A DNA stretch of 64,000 nucleotides from CAYRJD01 sp965205925 (GCA_965205925.1 OZ242183.1:1178001-1242000); one strand, 5' to 3'; positions 1 through 8,840 are shown, counted from the stretch's first letter. Made by a program: numbers and translations. The notes: generated from the sequence alone by a model not told the origin.

Positions 1-1274
1 ACGCCATAGTGGAGCGAATCCCAGCTCCTAGCGGTAATCCGGCAGGACCGCTGCGTGCTTTGATATTTGATTCACATTTTGATCAATACCGCGGCGTGGT
101 GTCTTCGATTCGAGTAGTTGACGGCTGCATGAACTCGGGCGATCGGGTGAAGTTCATGCAAACTGGTGACACCCACACGGTGGAAGAGGTGGGCGTGCGA
201 GCACCTGAGCCGATGTCAACTGACCAGCTAGGGATAGGCGAGGTTGGTTATCTGATTGCTGGCATCAAGAACGTGGGTCAAGCTAAGTCCGGTGAAACCG
301 TCACTATCGCAGTAGCAGGCGCGAGCGAACCGTTAGAGGGCTATGACGAACCCAAACCAATGGTGTTTTGCGGGCTATACCCGATAGACGGAGATGACTA
401 TGCCGAACTGCGCGATGCTTTGGGCAAACTCCAGTTAAACGACGCTTCGGTTACTTTTGAACCGGAGACTTCATCGGCACTGGGCTTTGGTTTTCGCTGC
501 GGTTTCTTAGGACTGCTGCACTTGGAAATAGTGCGCGAGCGCTTAGAGCGTGAGTTTGACCTGTCGCTGATAGCGACCGCACCTTCGGTGGCTTATCGCG
601 TAACCACCGACGACGGCAAAATAAGTCAGGTGCAAAACCCCTCTGATATGGCTGCGGCTGGCTCCATTACGGTGATCGAAGAGCCGATGCTGCAGATCAG
701 CGTGCTGACGCCAGCGAGCTATACGGGTCCGGTAATGGAACTATGCCAACAGCGGCGAGCCGTGCAGTCAGGGATGGAGTATTTGTCTCCTGAGCGAGTT
801 GAGCTGCGCTATGAAATTCCGCTTGCGGAAGTTGTGACCGACTTTTTTGATCAGTTGAAGAGCCGCACCCAGGGCTACGCCAGCTTGGACTACGAATACT
901 CGCAATATCGCCCCAGCAATTTGGTACGTGTTGACGTGCTGCTAAACGGAGAGCCGGTAGATGCGTTTTCCACGATCGTGCACCGCGATGATGCTTACAC
1001 CTACGGCAAAGCGATGACCGAAAAGCTGTACAAGCTGATTCCGCGACAGATGTTTGATATTCCAATCCAAGCTGCCATAGGTGGCCGGATAATTGCGCGT
1101 GAAACCGTCAAAGCCAAACGTAAAGACGTGCTCAGTAAGTGCTATGGAGGCGACATCACTCGCAAGCGCAAGTTGTTGGAGCGTCAAAAAGCAGGCAAGC
1201 GCCGTATGAAGTCCATCGGCCGGGTAGAGGTGCCAAACGAGGCTTTCGTTTCGGCCCTGACGTTAGACAACTGA
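1..1274 (+). CDS. lepA: Elongation factor 4 (LepA), 3' part
   Basis: This is the C-terminal two thirds of the ribosome-bound GTPase EF4/LepA, which acts on stalled or mistranslocated ribosomes. The reading frame is open from the window edge (first full codon at base 3), so the G domain lies upstream and the gene is truncated only by the window. The visible part starts at the domain II boundary (ERIPAPSGNPAGPLRALIFD), continues through the EF-G domain III and V-like regions (GFRCGFLGLLHLEIVRERL is a LepA hallmark), and ends with the LepA-specific basic C-terminal domain (KAKRKDVLSKCYGGDITRKR). An 86-bp gap without an obvious terminator separates it from hrcA. Seen: the LepA motifs. Identity is near certain. 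Confidence 0.97.
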   Translation, partial: AIVERIPAPSGNPAGPLRALIFDSHFDQYRGVVSSIRVVDGCMNSGDRVKFMQTGDTHTVEEVGVRAPEPMSTDQLGIGEVGYLIAGIKNVGQAKSGETVTIAVAGASEPLEGYDEPKPMVFCGLYPIDGDDYAELRDALGKLQLNDASVTFEPETSSALGFGFRCGFLGLLHLEIVRERLEREFDLSLIATAPSVAYRVTTDDGKISQVQNPSDMAAAGSITVIEEPMLQISVLTPASYTGPVMELCQQRRAVQSGMEYLSPERVELRYEIPLAEVVTDFFDQLKSRTQGYASLDYEYSQYRPSNLVRVDVLLNGEPVDAFSTIVHRDDAYTYGKAMTEKLYKLIPRQMFDIPIQAAIGGRIIARETVKAKRKDVLSKCYGGDITRKRKLLERQKAGKRRMKSIGRVEVPNEAFVSALTLDN

Positions 1275-1360
1275 AGCTAGCTAGTTGAGCGGGATTACTA
1301 CTTTACGCCGGTCGGCGATCGCTAGCGTTGTACTAGTTGGAAGCGAGCTAGGAGGCGCCC

Positions 1361-2374
1361 ATGGATGAACGCCGTGCGGCGGTGCTGCGTGCCGTCGTTG
1401 AGAGCTTCATCGACAACGCTCAACCGGTTGGTTCCCAAACCGCTCTGCAAATGTCAGGCCTTGACGTGTCAGCGGCCACGATCCGAAACGACCTTGTGGC
1501 GCTTGAGGCAGAAGGATTCCTGGCGAAGCCACACACCAGCGCAGGGCGCGTACCAACCGAGGCTGGCTATCGCTGCTTTGTGGATCACCTTGAACCAAGC
1601 CAGCTGAACGCTGCTGATAAGCGTCAGGTAAAGGCCTTTTTTAGGCATGCGCAAGGACAGATCGAAGAACGTTTGGCGGACACCAGCAAACTGCTGTCAG
1701 ACCTGACTGCCTATACAGCTGTGGTTGTGGCACCGTCACATGAGCGAGAGATCATTCGGTCGGCCACTTTGGTGGATCTGGGTGGTGGACGATTGATGTT
1801 TGTGGTTTTGACTTCTTCTGGCGCGGTGAAGCGCTGTCAGATCGCACAATCGCACGAGCAAGCAAGCACTCCCGTCGACCCTTCTGTGCTCGAAGAGGCT
1901 TCAAAACGTCTGTCTGAATGCCTGGTGGGCACGGCACGCACAGACGTGTTAGAGATTTTGCCGTCGAGCAATACAGCCGTTAACGCTTTGATGACTGCCG
2001 CCGTTGATTCTTGGCGATACAACGAAACCGGTGAGCAAGAGCTGTACGTTGGCGGAGCCGCAGACGTAGCTGAACAGTTTGAAGCCATGTCGACCGTCAA
2101 ATCTGTCCTGAAGGTTTTAGAGGAACAGTTGCTAGTGGTGCAGTTGCTGCGCGATCTTGTTGATCGCGGTCTCAGCGTGGCGATCGGCTCTGAGACAGGA
2201 GTTTTACCTCTGGCCGAGTGTGCGATCGTGGCCTCGCCTTATGAGGTCGATGGTGAACCGGTAGGCAGTATTGGTGTAGTGGGACCGACTCGAATGGATT
2301 ATCCAAAGGCTTTAGCCACGGTAAACCTGGTTGGTGAACGGCTGGGTGATTCCTTGGCCTCCGACGCAAGCTAA
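1361..2374 (+). CDS. hrcA: Heat-inducible transcription repressor HrcA
   Basis: HrcA represses chaperone genes by binding CIRCE operators and is kept active by GroEL. The 337-residue product has the usual family length. The N-terminal winged-helix region includes SAATIRNDLVALEAEGFL followed by KPHTSAGRVPTEAGYR, both diagnostic. The middle and C-terminal parts contain the GAF-like dimerisation domain, with SIGVVGPTRMDYPKA near the end. The ATG start is fixed by an AGGAGG Shine-Dalgarno at 1350-1355, five bases upstream. It lies 21 bp before dnaJ, so the pair is probably cotranscribed. No CIRCE inverted repeat (TTAGCACTC-N9-GAGTGCTAA) was seen in front of hrcA or dnaJ; its targets are probably elsewhere in the genome. 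Confidence 0.96.
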   Translation: MDERRAAVLRAVVESFIDNAQPVGSQTALQMSGLDVSAATIRNDLVALEAEGFLAKPHTSAGRVPTEAGYRCFVDHLEPSQLNAADKRQVKAFFRHAQGQIEERLADTSKLLSDLTAYTAVVVAPSHEREIIRSATLVDLGGGRLMFVVLTSSGAVKRCQIAQSHEQASTPVDPSVLEEASKRLSECLVGTARTDVLEILPSSNTAVNALMTAAVDSWRYNETGEQELYVGGAADVAEQFEAMSTVKSVLKVLEEQLLVVQLLRDLVDRGLSVAIGSETGVLPLAECAIVASPYEVDGEPVGSIGVVGPTRMDYPKALATVNLVGERLGDSLASDAS

Positions 2375-2395
2375 ACAGAGCAACACGAGTAGCAG

Positions 2396-3511
2396 ATGCC
2401 ATCCGATTATTACGAACTGCTTGGAGTGAAGCGCAATGCCACTGCCGCAGAGCTAAAGACCGCTTACCGCCGCCTAGCGCGTGAACATCATCCTGATGCA
2501 AACAATGGCGATGCCAGCTCCGAAGCGATCTTTAAAGAGGTCAGCGAGGCTTATGCGGTGCTGTCTGACACGCAAGCGCGTGAGCGTTACGACCGTTTCG
2601 GCCATGACGGGCTAAAAGCGGGAGCAGGGGGAGCTGGATTTGACTTTGATCTTGGCTCGATCTTTGACAGCTTCTTTGGACAAGATCCGTTTGGGGGTTC
2701 GAGTCGCCGGAACTCATCTGGCCCACCGCGCGGTGAAGACCAAGAGGTGTCGTTACGCCTGAAATTTGCCGATGCAATATTTGGAACTGAGGCCACGGTC
2801 AATTTACGTTCAGCGGTTCACTGTGAAGAGTGCGATGGTGAGGGCACGGCGCCGGGAACGACTCGCTCACGTTGCGGCGTCTGTGGTGGAGCTGGTCAGG
2901 TGCGTCAGGTGCGCAACAGCGTGTTCGGTCAGATGGTTACCGCAGCTCCCTGTGGCCATTGCAGAGGACTGGGAGAGCAGATTGACAACCCGTGCAAGAG
3001 TTGCCGTGGAGGTGGTGTGCGAACCGAAAAGGTGTCTCACAATCTGAACGTTCCGCCAGGGGTTGAGACAGGTTCGGTTTTACGAGCGGTTGGCCGAGGT
3101 CACGCTGGAACGCATGGCGGAGCAACTGGTGATCTGTTTGTTCACTTGGAGGTGGAGCAAAGTAAGACGTTTGCTCGTGATGGGCAGAACTTGATAGCGG
3201 AGCTAAACATCACGATGCTGCAGGCCGCTCTTGGAGCGAACGTCAGTTTTGAAACACTGGACGGGCGAGACGGAGTAGAAGATTTGGTCATCAAGCCCGG
3301 AACGCAACCTGGCGACATGCTGCGGCTACGAGGCCTTGGGGTGCCCCGCTCAAATGGTCGCGGGCGAGGCGATCTGCATTTGTTTGTGAAGGTTGAAATC
3401 CCTCGCAAGTTGACTTCTAAGCAGACCAATCTGTTAACGAAAGCTGCACAAGAGCTTGGCGAAAAAGATCTAGCCGGCGCAGAGGCTGAGGTCGGCGCAA
3501 TACCGGCCTAG
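2396..3511 (+). CDS. dnaJ: Chaperone protein DnaJ
   Basis: DnaJ is the Hsp40 cochaperone that delivers substrates to DnaK and stimulates its ATPase. The protein has 371 residues. Its N-terminal J domain carries HPD within REHHPDANN, followed by a short Gly/Phe region (KAGAGGAGFDFDLGS and FGQDPFGG). The zinc-binding domain has four CxxCxGxG repeats: CEECDGEG, CGVCGGAG, CGHCRGLG and CKSCRGGG. The C-terminal beta domain follows. All type I DnaJ features are intact. It is translated just after hrcA, which fits control of a minor DnaJ paralogue by HrcA as in other actinobacteria. dnaK and grpE are not in the window. Confidence 0.97.
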   Translation: MPSDYYELLGVKRNATAAELKTAYRRLAREHHPDANNGDASSEAIFKEVSEAYAVLSDTQARERYDRFGHDGLKAGAGGAGFDFDLGSIFDSFFGQDPFGGSSRRNSSGPPRGEDQEVSLRLKFADAIFGTEATVNLRSAVHCEECDGEGTAPGTTRSRCGVCGGAGQVRQVRNSVFGQMVTAAPCGHCRGLGEQIDNPCKSCRGGGVRTEKVSHNLNVPPGVETGSVLRAVGRGHAGTHGGATGDLFVHLEVEQSKTFARDGQNLIAELNITMLQAALGANVSFETLDGRDGVEDLVIKPGTQPGDMLRLRGLGVPRSNGRGRGDLHLFVKVEIPRKLTSKQTNLLTKAAQELGEKDLAGAEAEVGAIPA

Positions 3512-3540
3512 CTGACCAAAAATTAGCGAAACTGCTTTTT

Positions 3541-4671
3541 ATGTTCGGCGTCTATCTTCATGTGCCGTTCTGCACATCTCGTTGTGATTACTGCGCTTTT
3601 GCGACCTGGACCGATCGGGAGCATCTCGTTCATGAGTACATGGCGGCTTGCAAGCAACATGCCGCAGCACTAACGGATTCGCTACCTCAGATCACTTCCG
3701 TGTTTGTCGGAGGGGGCACACCAAATTTGGTTCCGCCTGCCGCGGTGCTGGACGTGCTGCGTGAGTTCAAGCTCACCTCAAACGCTGAGACGACGGTGGA
3801 GTGCAATCCGGATTTGGTTACCACTGAACAGATGAACGAGTTTGCAGCTGGAGGGGTAAATCGCATCAGCTTGGGAGTTCAGTCGATGGTGCCCGAAGTG
3901 TTGCAGGCCTTGGGGCGTGAGCATGATCCAGCAATGGTTTACAAATCAGTCGAGAGTGTGCGATCGGCAGGCATTGCGCAACTGAACTTGGATCTCATTT
4001 TTGGAGGTAGCGGTGAATCAATGGACGATTGGTTGCAGACTCTGTCGAAGACTGTTGAGCTGAGCCCTGATCACATCAGCACCTATGGTCTGACCGTTGA
4101 GCCTGGAACTCTCTTGGCAGATGATGCAGCGCGCCATCCCGACGACGATGATCAGGCCGAAAAATACCTAGCAGCCGACGAGGTGCTTAGCAGTGCTGGC
4201 TATGAGAACTATGAGATTTCCAACTGGGCTAAGCCTGGTAGCCGTTGCCAGCACAATCTGCTGTATTGGACACAGAGCGAGTACATCGGAATAGGTGCAG
4301 CCGCTCACAGCCATCGTGGTGGTTGTCGTTGGTGGAATGTGCGCACTCCGGAGCGCTACATCGAGGCGGTCGCTAGCGAAGCACCTGGTGGAGTAATCGG
4401 GGGAGTAATTGGTGGAGTAATCGGTGAGGCATCTGGTGGAGTTATCGGTGGAGTAATCGTGGCTGGTAGTGAGCAACTAAATGAAACTGAGCGACGTGTT
4501 GAGAGGCTTCAGTTGGAGATTCGCACTTGCGAAGGGATAGCGACCCAAGACACTCCGTGCAACCTTGCACCCGAAGTTGCCGAGCTGTTGGAGGCTGGCG
4601 TTGATGGCCGTACTCGGCTGACAAAACGTGGCAGATTGTTAGCCAATGAGGTAGCACTGCATTTTGAGTGA
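3541..4671 (+). CDS. hemW: Radical SAM heme chaperone HemW (CPO-like)
   Basis: HemW is a radical-SAM-fold heme chaperone related to oxygen-independent coproporphyrinogen oxidase HemN. The CxxxCxxC [4Fe-4S] motif is present as CTSRCDYC near residues 11-18, followed by the SAM-binding GGGTPN and a TIM-barrel core (NRISLGVQSM, NLDLIFGGSGES, YEISNWAKPGSRCQHNLLYW). A HemN_C-type domain ends the protein. Odd feature: six 12-bp repeat units at 4387-4458 insert GGVI-type repeats (residues 283-306) just before the GSEQLNETERR segment, where homologues have a short link. It follows dnaJ by 29 bp, as in the usual lepA/hemW/hrcA/dnaJ cluster. The heme role rests on family assignment. Confidence 0.93.
   Translation: MFGVYLHVPFCTSRCDYCAFATWTDREHLVHEYMAACKQHAAALTDSLPQITSVFVGGGTPNLVPPAAVLDVLREFKLTSNAETTVECNPDLVTTEQMNEFAAGGVNRISLGVQSMVPEVLQALGREHDPAMVYKSVESVRSAGIAQLNLDLIFGGSGESMDDWLQTLSKTVELSPDHISTYGLTVEPGTLLADDAARHPDDDDQAEKYLAADEVLSSAGYENYEISNWAKPGSRCQHNLLYWTQSEYIGIGAAAHSHRGGCRWWNVRTPERYIEAVASEAPGGVIGGVIGGVIGEASGGVIGGVIVAGSEQLNETERRVERLQLEIRTCEGIATQDTPCNLAPEVAELLEAGVDGRTRLTKRGRLLANEVALHFE
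4387..4458 (+). repeat. Six in-frame 12-bp repeats inside hemW
   Basis: Units of the form GGTGGAGTAATC run without interruption; the fourth is diverged (encoding GEAS). Translation gives GGVI repeats between the TIM barrel and the C-terminal domain of HemW. The same GGTGGAGTA core recurs at 20405-20440 in another gene but is read there in the opposite orientation. Confidence 0.95.
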
Positions 4672-4689
4672 TGCTTGCCGTTAGCCGAG

Positions 4690-6204
4690 TCAGCCAGAAA
4701 AATGCGATAGCACTGCATCTGACCAGTAGCGGTTAGGGCTCAACGTGAGTGACAACCCATCAAACCAGACGACCAAATGATGGCAGTGTCTATTTGTTGT
4801 CTTGCCAAGGGCGACTCCGGCAGAGTTGACGTCAGCGGTATTTACCGATGAGCTAACTCCTGTCGCACCGATTGGTACAGATGCCCTAGCGGTCGGCTGT
4901 GCTGGGGGAGAGTCGTGTGGCCAAACGGCAAAAAAGAACACCTCACCGCTGGTGGGACGTAGCACGACTGGTGTTGCAATGCCGTCGCAGTTCCAGTCAC
5001 CGACGGTGACGTGGTCTCCACTTTGACCGATCAGCCAACGTCGCGTAGGTGTAGCAATGGCGGGTTGTGCCGCGCCCTCATCGGCACCTGTGCTGGCAAT
5101 GGTGCCGATGAAGATTTTCTCGGTACAGCCGTCGGCGTTGATGTTTAGATCACTGGCAGCTGTGATGGTGCTTAAACCCGTCGCTGCTGCATCGCTAACA
5201 AAATCGGCAGGGCTAGCAGAATCGTTTGTAGCAGCATTAGAAGCGTCGTCTAAGCAGCGCTCTGGGGTAAGACCGGTTACCAACACGCCTGTTGGTCGAT
5301 TATCAGTCGTTAGGTAGTTGACGTCGGTTCCAGCAGCAATGCCATCTTTATCTTGAGTGTTTACACCTTGAGTATTTGCCTGTTGTGCAGGGGAGTACCC
5401 ATCTGCTGCGCGAGTGGGTGAGGCAGGAATTGTGGGAGAAGATTGCGAGAACCCAAGCTGCCAAAGCACAACTACTACTGCTAAACCAAGCATTGTCAAC
5501 GTCACATGACGGACCGAGATCCGTTGTGATAGCCAGCGTCGCGGTTGGTTCGAAGATTTTCTAGACCCGGCACTTTCACCTGAGCGAGTAAGCCCAGTAT
5601 GTGCAAGTTCCATCAGGTGGGCTAGCCATCTTCGTAAGTCGGGGTTCGTACTTAGCTCCGGATTGCTATGTGTCGGTTCATTTTGAGCAAGTAAGCGAAT
5701 GCTTGCTTGCAGGGCGGCGGTTTCGCGGCGTTGCAAGGTAGTCAGCCCGGCGTCTTCGCTGCGGGCAAGCTCCGATGACAACAAATCTGCCAACGCCAAA
5801 ATGTCGCTGTTGACATCTTCTGTTTCTTCGGCGTTGCCAAATCCGCACAACAACACTCGGCCGTTCTGATTAATCAGCAAATGTTCTGCGGTTACAGCTC
5901 CATGCCTTATTCCGAGCTCGTGGAGTTCAACGAGCGTGTCGCCTAGCTGCAGCGCAACATCAAGTAAGGCGTCAAACGTCAATGGAGGATGCTCAGCCAG
6001 CGAAGCACCCGATACATAGGTCAACATCAGTTCGGACCGGTCTTCCAGCTCCAACAAGCCTCGCAACCTGACCACGTTCAGGTGGGCTGCGGCTTCTAAA
6101 ACCTTGGCCTCACGACGTAACAGGTGTCTGTCGTCACCGGCGGCGTGCTTTACCAAGATCGGCGACCCGTCAACATCGTCTCGAATGGTGGGAGGACTAA
6201 ACAT
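4690..6204 (-). CDS. Membrane pseudokinase with extracytoplasmic VCBS/FG-GAP-like region
   Basis: The N-terminal half resembles a serine/threonine protein kinase: a possible beta3 Lys in SPILVKHA, an alphaC-like RREAKVLEAAAHLNVVRL, and a catalytic-loop equivalent RHGAVTAEHLLIN. The catalytic Asp is missing (HGA in place of HRD) and the DFG position reads CGFG, so it is probably catalytically dead. One transmembrane helix (VTLTMLGLAVVVVLWQLGF) follows a basic stretch. The outer part is Ser/Thr/Ala-rich and has a segment like an FG-GAP/VCBS blade (VGDWNCDGIATPVVLRP). It is the last gene of the Tad operon, 4 bp after the preceding stop. ATG 6204 is chosen over an in-frame TTG at 6225. A regulatory or structural role in the pilus machine is inferred from position only. 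Confidence 0.7.
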   Translation of the reverse strand: MFSPPTIRDDVDGSPILVKHAAGDDRHLLRREAKVLEAAAHLNVVRLRGLLELEDRSELMLTYVSGASLAEHPPLTFDALLDVALQLGDTLVELHELGIRHGAVTAEHLLINQNGRVLLCGFGNAEETEDVNSDILALADLLSSELARSEDAGLTTLQRRETAALQASIRLLAQNEPTHSNPELSTNPDLRRWLAHLMELAHTGLTRSGESAGSRKSSNQPRRWLSQRISVRHVTLTMLGLAVVVVLWQLGFSQSSPTIPASPTRAADGYSPAQQANTQGVNTQDKDGIAAGTDVNYLTTDNRPTGVLVTGLTPERCLDDASNAATNDSASPADFVSDAAATGLSTITAASDLNINADGCTEKIFIGTIASTGADEGAAQPAIATPTRRWLIGQSGDHVTVGDWNCDGIATPVVLRPTSGEVFFFAVWPHDSPPAQPTARASVPIGATGVSSSVNTADVNSAGVALGKTTNRHCHHLVVWFDGLSLTLSPNRYWSDAVLSHFSG

Positions 6205-6208
6205 CGTC

Positions 6209-6661
6209 TTAGCTCGATACCGCAACGCGAGCCACCGCGGTTGCGGCGACTGGATAGGTCGGTGAAAGTGTCGTCCAACTAAACGGACCGATGATCCGAC
6301 GAGCTTGGCCGGAGACGGTCACGCTCACTTCGGTTGGACTGGTAACAGCTACATCAACTATGGCACTGCCTGGCGCAAACACTGCCGAAAGCTGCTGCTC
6401 GGCCGTTTCAGCGATCTTGTCTTGGATGGCATTCACGCGACGTGGCGCAATCCGATAGACACCAGTCTTTCTTAAGAACACCTCATCAATGGTCGTGGTA
6501 GCAATGTCGTTGGCTAGACCAGCAGCAGTTGCTTCGGCTTCGCGCTCAGCCAAGAAGGCGGCTGCGCTGTCGACCATTAACGCTCCCAGGATCACCACGA
6601 TCAACACACCTGCTGGCACTAACAACAACACGCTGCCGGCTTCACAGTTTGTGCGAGACAT
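6209..6661 (-). CDS. TadG/TadE-like pilus assembly pseudopilin
   Basis: This small protein (150 residues from ATG 6661) has one N-terminal hydrophobic helix (SVLLLVPAGVLIVVILGALM) preceded by a Glu in NCEAGS, the layout of TadE/TadG pseudopilins, and an extracytoplasmic remainder containing repeated acidic and small residues. A longer in-frame start at 6688 would overlap the previous gene; ATG 6661, 16 bp after that gene's stop, gives a conventional pseudopilin N terminus. It is the third of three consecutive TadE-like genes. Assignment rests on topology and operon position; sequence conservation in this family is low. Confidence 0.65.
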   Translation of the reverse strand: MSRTNCEAGSVLLLVPAGVLIVVILGALMVDSAAAFLAEREAEATAAGLANDIATTTIDEVFLRKTGVYRIAPRRVNAIQDKIAETAEQQLSAVFAPGSAIVDVAVTSPTEVSVTVSGQARRIIGPFSWTTLSPTYPVAATAVARVAVSS

Positions 6662-6677
6662 TATTAGGCACTGCTGC

Positions 6678-7133
6678 CTAACGCACACAGGTTGCCTGAC
6701 CTTTTAAGCCGCTGCGGAATGGATCTACTATCTCGCTGTGTTGTGAGCGCACCACTATCGGCGAAGGGTTTGACCGCAATGGCAAACGTAAGGCGGGGAT
6801 TTTTTGTGTGGCAGCAAAGGTCACGCGCTGGCAGCGCTGCAAGCTCAGCACGCCTATAGGTGTTATCGAGCTTTCACCCGGCAAGCTGTGCGCGGTGATG
6901 GCGGTTTCACCTGCTTGCACAGCACGTTTGCTCGCATTAGAGGACGACTTACCTGATTGTTCCACGTAGGTGCGAGTTGCCTGGCGTGCACCCGAAGTGG
7001 TGGCCATTTTTGCGTCTAGCACCGCCCATGACTGAGCAAACATCAGTGAACCCACCATGAACACGAGCACCAGAAAGGGCAGCACCTCAAACCCGACTAC
7101 GCCAAGTTCGTCGGCTACTAGTTCGTCTTGCAC
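6678..7133 (-). CDS. TadE-like pseudopilin
   Basis: The 151-residue product begins MQDELVADELGVVGFEVLPF and runs into a hydrophobic helix (VLPFLVLVFMVGSLMFAQ), the E-x-hydrophobic arrangement typical of TadE family pseudopilins cut by a prepilin peptidase. The rest is predicted to be outside the membrane and has no recognisable domain. It overlaps the upstream pseudopilin gene by one base and so is translationally linked. Minor pseudopilins of this type are thought to help assemble Flp pili. The function is inferred from context and topology. Confidence 0.65.
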   Translation of the reverse strand: MQDELVADELGVVGFEVLPFLVLVFMVGSLMFAQSWAVLDAKMATTSGARQATRTYVEQSGKSSSNASKRAVQAGETAITAHSLPGESSITPIGVLSLQRCQRVTFAATQKIPALRLPLRSNPSPIVVRSQHSEIVDPFRSGLKGQATCVR

Positions 7134-7558
7134 TAGCCAGGCTCACTGGGTCTGGTGCTGCGCCCGATCACCTGTTCGGTGCGAACCTCGAACTGACGCT
7201 TGATGCGACGATTGCCTATGGAGCTGTTGGAGTCGATCAACAAGTTGGGTGGTTGCACGTCCACATTTAGGCGCACCACACCTCCATGCGTTTGCCAGGT
7301 GATGTCGTTGACCTCTAACGAAGAGCCCAGCCGGGCGCGCAGCCATGTCTCCGCTTCACTGGTCGCCGTACGAGTTCCGCCGCTTGATGCGGCGCGTCTT
7401 GCTGCGTCATATCCCAGTGCGCTAACGGTTGACGTGGAATAAAGATTCACGCCAATCTGGACTGCCAAAAACATGAACATAAAAAACGCCAAGACGCTCC
7501 ATGTTGAAGCCAGTAGCCCTGTTCCTGTTTCGTCGCGCTGTCTAAGCGGTTTACTCAC
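7133..7558 (-). CDS. TadE-like pseudopilin
   Basis: From GTG 7558 the protein has 141 residues: VSKPLRQRDETGTGLLASTWSV is followed by a hydrophobic helix (VLAFFMFMFLAVQIGVNLY) and a soluble tail with ARRAASSGG and a predicted beta-rich C terminus. The ETGTG before the helix fits a prepilin-type processing region. GTG 7558 overlaps the stop of the preceding pilin-like gene as GTGA, which argues for this start over one at 7630 that lies inside that gene. Together with its two downstream neighbours it forms the TadE/F/G-like set of the locus. Confidence 0.65.
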   Translation of the reverse strand: MSKPLRQRDETGTGLLASTWSVLAFFMFMFLAVQIGVNLYSTSTVSALGYDAARRAASSGGTRTATSEAETWLRARLGSSLEVNDITWQTHGGVVRLNVDVQPPNLLIDSNSSIGNRRIKRQFEVRTEQVIGRSTRPSEPG

Positions 7559-7812
7559 TGTCCGATCTTTGCGATCTCTGAGTTGGTGGTGGCTTCCGCG
7601 TTTTCCCAAAGTGATTTGAAGCCCACCCACATCAAAGCGCCCAACGAGGCAATGATCAAAACCGCTATGGCGGCCGAGATGACTCCTTCACCATGCTGAT
7701 CAAGCTTCACAAGTTTGGGTTTCTTTACTCGAGCACCCGTGGCTACCAGCGCCACTGTGATTAAAGCGAATGCGCTTGCAAACGCTCCTACGATTAGCAA
7801 AATCAGATTCAT
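7555..7812 (-). CDS. Small membrane protein, probable Flp-pilin-like subunit
   Basis: An 85-residue protein with an N-terminal hydrophobic segment (NLILLIVGAFASAFALITVA), a short basic linker (RVKKPKLVKLDQ) and a second hydrophobic helix starting HGEGVISAAIAVLIIASLGA. The G-E-G-V-I-S layout with a Glu at the start of the second helix is what class III prepilins (Flp) show around their cleavage site, although here it is preceded by another membrane helix. It sits between tadC and the TadE-like genes, where the major pilin is often found. An 86-bp AG-rich gap separates it from tadC. Pilin identity is an inference; a short accessory membrane subunit is the alternative. Confidence 0.55.
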   Translation of the reverse strand: MNLILLIVGAFASAFALITVALVATGARVKKPKLVKLDQHGEGVISAAIAVLIIASLGALMWVGFKSLWENAEATTNSEIAKIGQ

Positions 7813-7898
7813 TTCACACTTCTTTCTCTTGTCTGAAATTTTCGAGAGAAGCGATTAAGAGAAGTGATTGGTAGCGAAGAGAGAAAAATGAAGGTGCA

Positions 7899-8840
7899 TT
7901 AGAGAGCACCGAACTCCTTCAAGGTGTCTGTAAACGGGATCGCTAAAAAAATCATCCCTGGCACCAAAGTGGCGACAGTCACTGGTATCCACACTTGCTC
8001 GTTTCGTCGCTCGATTCGTTCAACCAAACGCCGTTGCGATTCGCGCCGAATTGATCGTGCTTCGGCTGAAATCAATGCTCCTAAGTCGGCCGTCTGCTGG
8101 TGCAACAGCAAGATTGCGACCAAGCGATGCACGACAGTTGATTCCATCGCATTAGCCCACTCGCTCAAAGCGCGTTCCGAACCAGTGCCTTGAGAGATGC
8201 GCGCACACACTCGACGCAGGTCGCGCGCACAAGCACCATTGCTGCGGGTTGCGGCACGCTGTAAGGCGCCTGTCAACGACATTCCGGCTGAGAAAAACAT
8301 CCCTAGCTGTTCGGCTACTACTGGCAGCTCTTCAAACACGCGCTGCTGGTGTTGAGCCGATGTTTTCTGCAACCGCTGCTCAATCACCAGAAATACAAGC
8401 AACGGCATGCCCAATCCAACTGGCAATGCGATTGCGATAGATGGAGCCAAGATGAGAAGCACAATGCCAGCAAGCACAGCTGTCAGCATCACAAGACCAA
8501 GCTGACGCGTTCGGAACTGGGTCGATGTCAGTGGGGAGCTGATTCGCTCTAGCCGGATTGTCAGGTCTTCCCCGATTCCAAAGGTGCGTGACAAGCGTGC
8601 ACCCAGATCGGTAGCCATCGGGCCCAGGACACCTCGAAATGATCTACTGATGTCCCCGTGCTGGTGTGAGGCACTTGCTGTGGGGGTGCCACCAAATAAC
8701 GAGCCGCTTGTCCTGGTGCGCGGTAAGAACGGTGCTAATCGTTCTTCTAACGGAAGTTGGCGAAACCAACGTAGTTCCGATAGCACGAAAGTGACGCCAA
8801 CCAGCATTCCGAGTAAGCCAAGTGCGGTGATGCGCGTCAT
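7899..8840 (-). CDS. tadC: TadC-like pilus inner-membrane platform protein (T2SF domain)
   Basis: A type II secretion F-domain protein of 313 residues. An N-terminal helix (ALGLLGMLVGVTFVLSELRW) is followed by a cytoplasmic region, a pair of helices (GLVMLTAVLAGIVLLILAPSI and IALPVGLGMPLLVFLVIEQ), the helical T2SF core with ELPVVAEQLGMFFSAGMSLTGAL and a final helix (VTVATLVPGMIFLAIPFTD). TadB and TadC form the platform that couples the TadA ATPase to pilin insertion. The gene overlaps tadB by 4 bp (ATGA). Family assignment is firm; which of the two T2SF genes is called B or C follows operon order. Confidence 0.85.
   Translation of the reverse strand: MTRITALGLLGMLVGVTFVLSELRWFRQLPLEERLAPFLPRTRTSGSLFGGTPTASASHQHGDISRSFRGVLGPMATDLGARLSRTFGIGEDLTIRLERISSPLTSTQFRTRQLGLVMLTAVLAGIVLLILAPSIAIALPVGLGMPLLVFLVIEQRLQKTSAQHQQRVFEELPVVAEQLGMFFSAGMSLTGALQRAATRSNGACARDLRRVCARISQGTGSERALSEWANAMESTVVHRLVAILLLHQQTADLGALISAEARSIRRESQRRLVERIERRNEQVWIPVTVATLVPGMIFLAIPFTDTLKEFGAL

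Noticed and set aside
1275..1360. Possible CIRCE operator in front of hrcA
   Set aside because: No TTAGCACTC/GAGTGCTAA inverted repeat can be found in the gap or in front of dnaJ.
4387..4458. CRISPR-like array
   Set aside because: The units are 12 bp, contiguous, without spacers, and in frame with hemW; it is a coding tandem repeat.
7813..7898. Small RNA or extra gene between tadC and the pilin-like gene
   Set aside because: The gap is AG-rich with imperfect repeats but has no clear hairpin, promoter or frame.
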